NCBI GenBank assembly: GCA_937928335.1
Contig: CALFWN010000092.1
Span: 1 to 5,397 of the forward strand
Direction of reading: 5' to 3'
Length of the DNA: 5,397 nucleotides
Source of the DNA: an uncultured Litoreibacter sp.
GTDB taxonomy: Bacteria > Pseudomonadota > Alphaproteobacteria > Rhodobacterales > Rhodobacteraceae
The stretch's first letter is position 1; each line of letters begins with the position of its first letter. The notes under the pieces were generated by a model. It had not been told where the DNA came from. It was given only the letters and a program-made list of their open reading frames with translations, and did no database searches. The position numbers and the translations under genes are program-made. Shown piece after piece: positions 1 to 4,919 of the stretch.

Positions 1-776
1 ACCCAGTTCAACCCGGCCAGCGGGTCATCCGCATGGGCGTCAAACCCGGCAGAGATCAGGATCAGCTCCGGCTTGAAATCATCAAGCGCCGGAAGCACCA
101 CGCGCTCATAGGTCTTGCGCATCACGTCACCGCGCGAGGCAGGCTCCAGCGGCACGTTCAGCACATTATCATGCGCGCCGCTTTCTTCAGGGCGCCCACT
201 GCCCGGCCAAAGCGGCATCTGGTGAGACGACACAAACAGCGCCCGCGCCTCGTTCCATAACAGATCCTGCGTGCCATTGCCGTGATGCACGTCGAAATCC
301 ACCACCGCGACGCGGCTGAGCCCATGCCGCTCCAGCGCATGTTTGGCGGCAATCGCCACATTGCCAAACAGGCAGAACCCCATCTGTGTGGCGGTCTCTG
401 CATGATGGCCGGGCGGGCGCATCGCGGCAAAGGCGTTCTGCGCCTCCCCGCCCAACACCATATCAACGGCCCGCGTCATTGCGCCGACGCCCCGGAACGC
501 TGCCGCAACCGAGCCTTTCGACATATGCGTATCCGCATCCAGCGCCACGCTGCCCTGCGCAGGCTCCGCCGCCTTGATCCGGTCAATATAATCTTGCGGA
601 TGCACCAGCAAAATATCGGCCTCTTGCCCCAGCGGGGCCTCGACCCGGACAAGCTGGTCGCTGTCAATTGTATCCAGTGCAGCATAGATGGCCATCAGCC
701 GGTCCACACGCTCAGGATGCCCGTCAGGGGTCACATGTCCCAGACAATCGGGGTGGGTCAAAAGCGCGGTCACCAT
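1..776 (-). CDS. Histone deacetylase-family amidohydrolase (class II-like), 3' end cut by window edge
   Basis: This is a zinc-dependent deacetylase of the HDAC/AcuC/acetylpolyamine amidohydrolase fold, probably cytosolic, removing acetyl or acyl groups from protein lysines or small amines. The true substrate cannot be told from sequence. 258 complete codons are visible and the frame is still open at base 1; relatives are roughly 300 or more residues, so the C-terminus is missing, including the region carrying the transition-state Tyr/His. Visible active-site motifs are RPPGHHA (residues 120-126, catalytic His pair H124/H125), VDFDVHHGNGTQ (159-170, zinc ligands D162 and H164) and SAGFDAHADDP (242-252, zinc ligand D246). 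The N-terminal LTHPDCLGHVTPDGHPERV is typical of the family. The ATG at 776 is chosen because an in-frame TGA lies 15 nt upstream of it. It sits 37 nt after petR on the same strand, so co-transcription is likely. The family call is firm; the substrate is unknown. Confidence 0.93.
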   Translation of the reverse strand, partial: MVTALLTHPDCLGHVTPDGHPERVDRLMAIYAALDTIDSDQLVRVEAPLGQEADILLVHPQDYIDRIKAAEPAQGSVALDADTHMSKGSVAAAFRGVGAMTRAVDMVLGGEAQNAFAAMRPPGHHAETATQMGFCLFGNVAIAAKHALERHGLSRVAVVDFDVHHGNGTQDLLWNEARALFVSSHQMPLWPGSGRPEESGAHDNVLNVPLEPASRGDVMRKTYERVVLPALDDFKPELILISAGFDAHADDPLAGLNW

Positions 777-796
777 GCCATCACTGCTTCAAACAT
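770..796 (-). other. Possible 8-codon leader minicistron ahead of the deacetylase
   Basis: A tiny frame (ATG at 796, peptide MFEAVMAW, TGA at 772-770) lies in the petR-deacetylase gap and overlaps the deacetylase start by 7 nt. It has the better Shine-Dalgarno sequence (GGTGGAG at 804-810, with 7 nt between GGAG and its ATG), whereas the deacetylase ATG has no convincing SD of its own. Ribosomes finishing this minicistron would terminate on the deacetylase start codon and could reinitiate there. It may be chance, since so short an ORF carries no statistical support. Confidence 0.25.
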
Positions 797-813
797 ACGC
801 AAACTCCACCCCC

Positions 814-1524
814 TCAATCGGGTGCCAGCATGTAGCCCGCGCCGCGCACGGTCTGCAAATAGCGAGGTTGTTTCGGATCTGCCTCGATCTTGCGACGCAA
901 CCGCGTGATCTGCACGTCAACGGCGCGCTCCTGCGCCTGACCTTTGTCACGGCCCAGATCTTCAACCAGCTTGGCCCGCGAGACCGGCTCCCCCACCCGG
1001 CCCGAAAAAATCCGCATCAGCGACACTTCCGTCGCGGTCAGCCGCACCATATCGTCACCCTGCCACATCTCGCCCCGGTCAATATCATAGCGAATATCGC
1101 CCAGATGGATCACCTTGGGCGCGTCGTTGATCTGCTCGGAATGCGGCACACGGCGCAAAATGGCATTGATCCGCAGCAGCAGTTCCTTTGGCTCGAAGGG
1201 TTTCGGCAGATAATCATCCGCCCCCGCCTCAAGCCCGGAAATCCGGTCAGAGGATTCGCCCTTGGCGGTCAACAGCAGGATCGGCGTGTTCTGCGTCTCC
1301 CGCAATTCGCGGGTGAAGGTGATCCCGTCATCGCCGGGCATCATCACATCCAGCACGATCATGTCGAAATCCAGCCCCTCCAGCAGCCGCCGCGCATGGT
1401 CCGCGTCGCGCGCTGCCGTGGTCCAGAACCCGTTGCGCGACAGGAATTGCTGCAACAGGCTGCGGATACGTTCATCATCATCAACGATCAACAAATGGGC
1501 GTCATTCTGTGACAGGTCAGCCAT
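814..1524 (-). CDS. petR: OmpR/PhoB-family response regulator PetR
   Basis: This is a 236-residue DNA-binding response regulator with the full receiver plus winged-helix layout. The receiver spans about residues 9-125: acidic pocket D15/D16/D17, phospho-acceptor D59 in IVLDVMMPGDDG, T86 in LLLTAKGE and K108 in YLPKPF. The OmpR-type winged helix spans about 135-235 and ends in VDVQITRLRRKIE and QTVRGAGYML. No sensor kinase is adjacent. The start is ATG 1524, sharing one base with the petP stop (TGATG). AGGAGG at 1532-1537 lies 7 nt upstream, inside the last petP codons, so the two are translationally coupled. A TTG at 1527 is possible but sits too close to the SD. Known: in R. capsulatus, petR follows the MarR-like petP upstream of petABC (cytochrome bc1 genes) and was reported necessary for photosynthetic and respiratory growth. 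The symbol is inferred from sequence type plus this partner; no bc1 genes are seen here. Confidence 0.9.
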   Translation of the reverse strand: MADLSQNDAHLLIVDDDERIRSLLQQFLSRNGFWTTAARDADHARRLLEGLDFDMIVLDVMMPGDDGITFTRELRETQNTPILLLTAKGESSDRISGLEAGADDYLPKPFEPKELLLRINAILRRVPHSEQINDAPKVIHLGDIRYDIDRGEMWQGDDMVRLTATEVSLMRIFSGRVGEPVSRAKLVEDLGRDKGQAQERAVDVQITRLRRKIEADPKQPRYLQTVRGAGYMLAPD

Positions 1525-2051
1525 CAACCGCCCTCCTTCAACTGGTCAAAATGCGTACGCATCTTTGGATCCATAATCTGTTGCAACACCTGTTGGAACC
1601 CAGCAACCGCATCGGGCCCCGCTTCGCGGTAAGCCGCCCGCATTCGTTTGCGCTGCGCCTCGCCCAGAACTTTCTCCAACTCCTGACCTTCTTCAGTCAG
1701 GTTCAGATGCCGTTCCCTGCGGTCTTTGACACCCACTTTCGATTCGACCAACCCATCCTCGATCAAGGTCCGCAGCACCCGGTTCAGCGACTGTTTGGTC
1801 ACGCCGAGTATATCAAGCAGGTTGTTGACCGTGGTGCCCGGCGTGCGATGGATGAAATGGATCGCACGGTGATGCGCCCGGCCATAGGATTTCTCGGCCA
1901 ATATGCGGTCCGGGTCCGCCGTGAAGCCGCGATAGGCAAAAAACATCGCCTCGATCCCGCGCCGCAGCTGGTCATCGGTAAGGAAAAGCAGGGTCTCGCC
2001 GCTGGAGCGCGCAGCGCCCCCGATGGGTCCGCCCAAACTGCTGTCAGCCAT
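1524..2051 (-). CDS. petP: MarR-family winged-helix transcriptional regulator PetP
   Basis: This is a MarR-type dimeric DNA-binding regulator of 175 residues. An N-terminal tail rich in Gly/Ser (1-20) precedes helices with GIEAMFFAYRGFTADPDRIL (32-51). The winged helix is at about 57-125: HRAIHFIHRTPG leads in, TKQSLNRVLRTLIEDG (85-100) is the likely recognition helix, and VKDRRERHLNLTEEG (108-122) is the basic wing. A C-terminal dimerisation helix follows. The start is ATG 2051, because GAGGGG (2059-2064) lies 7 nt upstream and the promoter predicts a start of transcription near 2080. In-frame ATG 2066 and GTG 2072 would add 5 or 7 residues and remain possible. It overlaps petR by one base, matching the PetP-PetR pair of R. 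capsulatus. No cysteine is present, so redox sensing through thiols is unlikely. The effector is unknown. Confidence 0.88.
   Translation of the reverse strand: MADSSLGGPIGGAARSSGETLLFLTDDQLRRGIEAMFFAYRGFTADPDRILAEKSYGRAHHRAIHFIHRTPGTTVNNLLDILGVTKQSLNRVLRTLIEDGLVESKVGVKDRRERHLNLTEEGQELEKVLGEAQRKRMRAAYREAGPDAVAGFQQVLQQIMDPKMRTHFDQLKEGG
1532..1537 (-). promoter_or_regulatory. Ribosome binding site deciding the petR start
   Basis: The minus strand reads AGGAGG, a full match to the anti-SD core, 7 nt before ATG 1524. It favours ATG 1524 over the in-frame TTG at 1527. It lies within the final petP codons (Lys-Glu-Gly-Gly), so translation of petP passes through it. Confidence 0.85.
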
Positions 2052-2086
2052 ATCTGCACCCCTCATTACCACCTGCTCCTGGTCAC

Positions 2087-2115
2087 AGTTTATGTCAGCC
2101 TTGTTGACTTTCCAA
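2087..2115 (-). promoter_or_regulatory. Candidate sigma70-type promoter of the petP-petR operon
   Basis: The minus strand shows TTGGAA (-35, 2110-2115) and TAAACT (-10, 2087-2092) with an exact 17-bp spacer; each hexamer matches consensus at four of six positions. Transcription would begin near 2080, giving a leader of about 30 nt to ATG 2051. A short inverted repeat GTCA-N7-TGAC (2094-2108) lies in the spacer and could be an operator for autoregulation by PetP, but its 4-bp arms are weak evidence. Confidence 0.5.
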
Positions 2116-2150
2116 GATGCGAATGATAGCGAATCCCAAGATTTGTGAAA

Positions 2151-2156
2151 TATTAT
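2151..2156 (+). promoter_or_regulatory. Candidate -10 box for ilvE
   Basis: TATTAT matches the TATAAT consensus at five of six positions. The best -35 at an 18-bp distance is TAGCGA (2127-2132), only three of six, so the promoter may need an activator. The predicted start near 2163 would give a leader of about 50 nt to ilvE. Confidence 0.35.
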
Positions 2157-2169
2157 GTCCGAATTGGAC
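2157..2169 (+). promoter_or_regulatory. 13-bp near-palindrome at the predicted ilvE transcription start
   Basis: GTCCGAATTGGAC has arms GTCC/GGAC plus an inner A/T pair around the central A at 2163; only positions 2161/2165 fail to pair. It begins immediately after the candidate -10 box, the usual place for a repressor operator. No factor can be named. Confidence 0.3.
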
Positions 2170-2212
2170 CTGTTTCGCGCAACAATTGAAAAGTAAGAAA
2201 GAGGACAAGGCG

Positions 2213-3082
2213 ATGGCTGGTGGCTATGATGATCGTGACGGCGTCATCTGGATGGATGGCAAACTTGTAAATTGGCGCGACGCCAACGTCCATATTCTGA
2301 CGCATGGCATCCATTACGCCTCCTCCGTGTTCGAGGGCGAGCGGTGCTATAACGGCAAGATCTTCAAATCGCGCGAGCATTCGGAGCGTCTGCGCTTTTC
2401 CGGCAATGAGCTGGACATGCCGATCCCCTACACTGTCGACGAGATTGAGGCCGCCAAGGTTGCGGTTCTCGAGGCCAACAGCTTCACCGACGCATATGTG
2501 CGCGCCATCGCATGGCGCGGCGCGGGCGAGGATATGGGCGTCGCCTCCAATCGCAACCCGGTCCGCATGGCCGTGGCCGCCTGGGAATGGGGCAACTACT
2601 ACGGTGACGCCAAGATGAAGGGGGCCAAGCTCGACATCTCAAAATGGAAACGCCCCTCGCCCGAAACCATCCCCTGCCACGCCAAGGCCGCGGGTCTCTA
2701 CATGATCTGCACCATGTCCAAACATGCCGCAGAGGCAAAAGGCTGCTCCGACGCCATGATGTTCGACTATCGCGGCTACGTGGCCGAAGCCACCGGCGCC
2801 AACATTTTCTTCGTCAAGGACGGCGAGGTCCACACCCCCGACCCCGACGCCTTCCTCAACGGGTTGACCCGTCAGGCCGTCATCGGGATGCTGAAAGACC
2901 GCCAGATCAAGGTCCATGAGCGCCACATCATGCCCGAAGAGCTGGAAAGCTTCGAGCAATGCTGGCTCACCGGCACCGCCGCCGAGGTCACCCCCGTCGG
3001 CCAGATCGGAGACTACAATTTCGAAGTCGGCGCCCTGACCCGGGACATCTCCGAAGGGTATGAAAAGCTGGTGCGGAGCTAG
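2213..3082 (+). CDS. ilvE: Branched-chain-amino-acid aminotransferase (fold-type IV PLP enzyme)
   Basis: It catalyses reversible transamination between 2-oxoglutarate/glutamate and Leu/Ile/Val or their keto acids, the last step of branched-chain amino acid synthesis, in the cytosol. It is 289 residues, slightly shorter than E. coli IlvE (309). Visible signatures are HGIHYASSVFEGERCY (31-46), phosphate-binding R59, Schiff-base lysine K158 in CHAKAAGLYM, AEATGANIFFV (191-201) with E192, GLTR (217-220) and GTAAEVTPV (254-262). The start is ATG 2213, with GAGG 8 nt upstream (2201-2204). The frame stays open upstream to 2117, but that extension has no family resemblance. It is divergent from petP. 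Its TAG stop shares a CTAG tetranucleotide with the stop of the opposing HEPN-like gene. D-amino-acid transaminase and aminodeoxychorismate lyase share the fold, but the overall match is to IlvE. Confidence 0.95.
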   Translation: MAGGYDDRDGVIWMDGKLVNWRDANVHILTHGIHYASSVFEGERCYNGKIFKSREHSERLRFSGNELDMPIPYTVDEIEAAKVAVLEANSFTDAYVRAIAWRGAGEDMGVASNRNPVRMAVAAWEWGNYYGDAKMKGAKLDISKWKRPSPETIPCHAKAAGLYMICTMSKHAAEAKGCSDAMMFDYRGYVAEATGANIFFVKDGEVHTPDPDAFLNGLTRQAVIGMLKDRQIKVHERHIMPEELESFEQCWLTGTAAEVTPVGQIGDYNFEVGALTRDISEGYEKLVRS

Positions 3083-3567
3083 TCAGTCCGGTTTTTCATG
3101 GCAACCCATGCGGCAAAAGCACGTCTGTCTTTTATGGGTGTCTTGGTGAACGCCTTTATCGCTACTTCAGCTGCAGCGATAGAGGCCAGGACATCCGCTT
3201 TCGTAAATTTCGCAAAAGGATCGTAGTCGGCTGAATGCCGATCCACCTGTAAATCTTGAAACAGATTTGCGAAATCTTCGATGTCCTTTGGGAACCGCGA
3301 AATAACGCCGGTATTTCTACACTGGTTCTTGGCATGTCTGTGCTCAATTGCGCGGTAGGCCTGCTTCCACGCCTGCAGGCTACGATCTGCTGTGCTCGTT
3401 CCGATTAAACAATCCGCACAATTGCGACAAATTGTATGGAACATTGCGTAATAGGCAGTGCTTACGGCCCGTTTTAGGTCAGCCTGACGAGGCCTTTTGG
3501 CAGTAGATCCTCTCGCAAGCCGTCGGGATGTCGAGATAAGATCAAGCGGCCGCAGGTGGCACCTCAT
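3079..3567 (-). CDS. HEPN-like (UPF0332/PF05168-type) protein, putative toxin of a two-gene module
   Basis: This is a 162-residue, strongly basic, all-helical protein (29 Lys/Arg against 16 Asp/Glu). Signatures resemble the UPF0332 HEPN group: RAVSTAYYAMFH (33-44), AYRAIEHRHAKNQC (70-83), a helix with FPKDIEDFANLFQDL, then DRHSADYDPF (109-118). HEPN proteins are often RNases or nucleotidyltransferase partners in toxin-antitoxin and defence systems. The usual RX4-6H ribonuclease motif is not at the expected C-terminal spot, where it reads RHSADYD. R72-X5-H78 has the right spacing in an unusual position. A C-x2-C-x2-C run (C47, C50, C53) is present. ATG 3567 lies inside the upstream gene (26-nt overlap) with no clear SD, so it probably depends on coupled translation. 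G+C is about 48%, well below the flanks. Fold assignment is moderately sure; toxin function is inference. Confidence 0.72.
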   Translation of the reverse strand: MRCHLRPLDLISTSRRLARGSTAKRPRQADLKRAVSTAYYAMFHTICRNCADCLIGTSTADRSLQAWKQAYRAIEHRHAKNQCRNTGVISRFPKDIEDFANLFQDLQVDRHSADYDPFAKFTKADVLASIAAAEVAIKAFTKTPIKDRRAFAAWVAMKNRTD

Positions 3568-3832
3568 GTTTCGAGGTAAAATTCAGAACAGGGAAACCGA
3601 CATTGGCAAAATTATCCAATGGCTCTCGGAGATGCCGTGTTAAACCCTTGACCTTGGCTGGATCTAACCGATCATCCTCTGCTTCAAAAACAATCTGCAC
3701 ACGCAAGATAGGGTCGCCGTCGTGGTCAAGATCGCCTTCAAGTACGATTTCCGTCACTTCGGCAGGAGCCAGCTGTTTCTCAACAACTGACCTGATCGTC
3801 TCGGCAACTTTTTCGAGCTCATCATCCATCAT
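3542..3832 (-). CDS. Small acidic protein upstream of the HEPN-like gene, putative antitoxin or partner
   Basis: This is a 96-residue protein that I cannot assign to a named family. It has a predicted N-terminal helix (residues 3-21), then a likely strand region with the striking acidic run EGDLDHDGDPILRVQIVF (32-49), a central RLDPAKVKGLTRHLREPL stretch (55-72) and a short Ala/Pro tail. Net charge is about -11 (10 Asp and 11 Glu against 10 Lys/Arg), complementary to the +13 of the protein encoded next. It precedes and overlaps that gene by 26 nt, the common antitoxin-first order. There is no helix-turn-helix obvious enough to claim DNA binding. The start is ATG 3832 (or 3829, one residue shorter). 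Neither has an SD, and the predicted transcription start is about 3 nt upstream, suggesting leaderless translation. The lower G+C, shared with the HEPN-like gene, suggests joint acquisition. Confidence 0.68.
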   Translation of the reverse strand: MMDDELEKVAETIRSVVEKQLAPAEVTEIVLEGDLDHDGDPILRVQIVFEAEDDRLDPAKVKGLTRHLREPLDNFANVGFPVLNFTSKHEVPPAAA

Positions 3833-3839
3833 AGTGGCA

Positions 3840-3859
3840 TTAATCTAGGTACAAATTAA
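3840..3859. repeat. 20-bp AT-rich dyad over the bicistron -10 region
   Basis: TTAAT (3840-3844) and ATTAA (3855-3859) are perfect inverted arms separated by 10 bp, one helical turn, spanning the -10 box and part of the spacer. This geometry suits a dimeric repressor, for example an autoregulating antitoxin complex. AT-rich 5-bp arms can arise by chance. Confidence 0.3.
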
Positions 3860-3870
3860 CAAAATGTGAA
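3842..3870 (-). promoter_or_regulatory. Candidate promoter of the small acidic protein/HEPN bicistron
   Basis: The minus strand shows TTCACA (-35, 3865-3870, five of six consensus) and TAGATT (-10, 3842-3847, four of six) with an exact 17-bp spacer. The predicted start is near 3835, only about 3 nt before ATG 3832, so the message would be effectively leaderless. The promoter fits entirely in the 46-bp gap after the transporter gene. Confidence 0.55.
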
Positions 3871-3882
3871 TCCCTTATTCAC
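3866..3882 (-). terminator. Perfect 6-bp hairpin across the transporter stop codon: weak terminator or operator
   Basis: The minus strand reads GTGAAT-AAGGG-ATTCAC, followed by ATTTTGTTAATTTG. It contains the transporter TGA stop in its first arm. A stem with a T-rich tail suggests a terminator for the transporter transcript, but only two of six pairs are G-C, so it would be weak. The second arm coincides with the -35 box of the downstream bicistron, so it could equally be an operator. Confidence 0.4.
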
Positions 3883-4817
3883 CCCTGCGGCGTCATCACC
3901 TTGCGGGCCTGCGCGCGTTCTTTGCCCAGCTGCCGCTCCCGCCAGATGATCAGCACGCCGGCCACCACGATCAGGGCGATGCCAAGCAGCATGACCAATG
4001 TAGGCACCTCGGCGAAGACGAAATAGCCGATGGCGATGGCCAGCAGGATGGAGGAATACTCGAACGGCGCCACCACGGAGGCATCGGCGTAGCGGTAGCT
4101 GGAGGTCAGGAAAATCTGGCCCACACCGCCCACCAACCCGGCCCCGATCAACACGGCCCATTCCGCAGCGCCCGGCATGACCCAGCCAAAGGGGATGGTA
4201 ACCAGCGACAAGGTGGAGGCCGTCACCCCGAAATAGAACACGATCGCGGATGTGGGCTCCGTCGCGGTCAGCTTGCGCACGAACACATGGGCCAGCCCCG
4301 CCATCACGGCCGAGCCGAACGCCACCATCGCCCCGACCGCCAGGTAAGGGTCCAGCCCCGCCTCCCGAAATCCCGTTAACCGGGGCCACATGATCACCAG
4401 AACCCCCGCCATCCCGAGCGCCACGGCGGTCAGGCGAAACACGCGAACATGTTCGCCCAGAAACATCGCGGCAAAAATCACCACCAGCACGGGCTGCGCG
4501 TATTGAATGGCCTTCACCTCCGACAAGGGCAGCAGCCCCAGCGCCAGAAAGCCCAGCGTCATACCCATCGTCCCCACCAGCCCGCGCCATAAATGGCCGG
4601 TCGGGTTGTCGGTCTTCAGCCCGGTGCGCAGCTCGCCACGCAGGGTGATCCAGATGATGATAATGGGCAGGGCGCAGAAGGAGCGGAAGAACACGATCTG
4701 GCCGGTAGGCACCGTCTCGGCGGCGATCTTGACCATTGTGGCCATGATGATGAAACACACCACCGCGCCCAGTTTCGAAAATATCGCGAGAGGTATGTTT
4801 TGCTTCGGCATATCCAT
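3879..4817 (-). CDS. EamA/DMT-superfamily 10-TM transporter
   Basis: This is an inner-membrane drug/metabolite transporter of 312 residues, the usual length for two tandem EamA domains of five helices each. Helices fall at about 10-30, 38-57, 75-96, 104-121, 128-145, 158-180, 190-208, 218-238, 250-268 and 273-292. The first EamA repeat ends in IQYAQPVLVVIFAAMFLGEH (104-123), the second in APFEYSSILLAIAIGYFVFAE (250-270) followed by GIALIVVAGVLIIW. A basic cytoplasmic tail (RERQLGKERAQARK) obeys the positive-inside rule. The start is ATG 4817, with AGGG 8 nt upstream; ATG 4811 would be too far from that SD. The substrate cannot be predicted: the family exports amino acids, nucleosides, drugs or vitamins. 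It is on the same strand as, and immediately upstream of, the small acidic protein/HEPN bicistron, but much richer in G+C. Confidence 0.92.
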   Translation of the reverse strand: MDMPKQNIPLAIFSKLGAVVCFIIMATMVKIAAETVPTGQIVFFRSFCALPIIIIWITLRGELRTGLKTDNPTGHLWRGLVGTMGMTLGFLALGLLPLSEVKAIQYAQPVLVVIFAAMFLGEHVRVFRLTAVALGMAGVLVIMWPRLTGFREAGLDPYLAVGAMVAFGSAVMAGLAHVFVRKLTATEPTSAIVFYFGVTASTLSLVTIPFGWVMPGAAEWAVLIGAGLVGGVGQIFLTSSYRYADASVVAPFEYSSILLAIAIGYFVFAEVPTLVMLLGIALIVVAGVLIIWRERQLGKERAQARKVMTPQG

Positions 4818-4859
4818 GTCGGGAACCCTAAGGCAGCTCTGGCTCAGGCACCATGCTCA

Positions 4860-4888
4860 GGGTCGTTAAACCGGCTTTCGCCAGACCC
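4860..4888 (-). terminator. Terminator-like hairpin after the HupE/UreJ_2-family gene
   Basis: On the minus strand, outer arms GGGTC/GACCC enclose a compact inner hairpin CTGGC-GAAA-GCCGG (one G-T pair) with a GNRA-type loop, followed by TTTAAC. The two foldings compete at one base pair. It lies 31 nt past the upstream gene's stop. The U tract is short, so intrinsic termination is uncertain. The rest of the 102-bp gap (4818-4919) shows no confident promoter for the transporter. Confidence 0.3.
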
Positions 4889-4919
4889 GTTACCCCGTCG
4901 CAGTCCCTGGTCACAGCCC

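Noticed and set aside
282..1512. Two long rightward open frames (282-908 and 688-1512)
   Set aside because: They are antisense to the deacetylase and petR, which have clear catalytic motifs. Their translations are Arg/His/Pro-rich with no family resemblance, as expected for shadows in G+C-rich DNA.
1509..2126. Rightward 205-codon frame opposite petP
   Set aside because: It is antisense to a well-supported MarR gene, with no recognisable domain.
2117..2212. N-terminal extension of ilvE to ATG 2117
   Set aside because: The frame is open, but the added residues do not resemble the family, would overlap the predicted promoter, and the ATG at 2213 has a proper SD.
3603..3848. Rightward 81-codon frame opposite the small acidic protein
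   Set aside because: It is low-complexity Ser-rich antisense reading with no SD or family likeness.
3840..3859. CtrA-type site (TTAA-N7-TTAA)
   Set aside because: Two TTAA half sites are present, but the spacing is 12 and not 7.
3856..4758. A 300-codon leftward frame within the transporter gene
   Set aside because: It is a Gly/Arg/Asp-rich frameshifted reading of the transporter, without hydrophobic helices. The overlapping frame gives a complete 10-TM protein.
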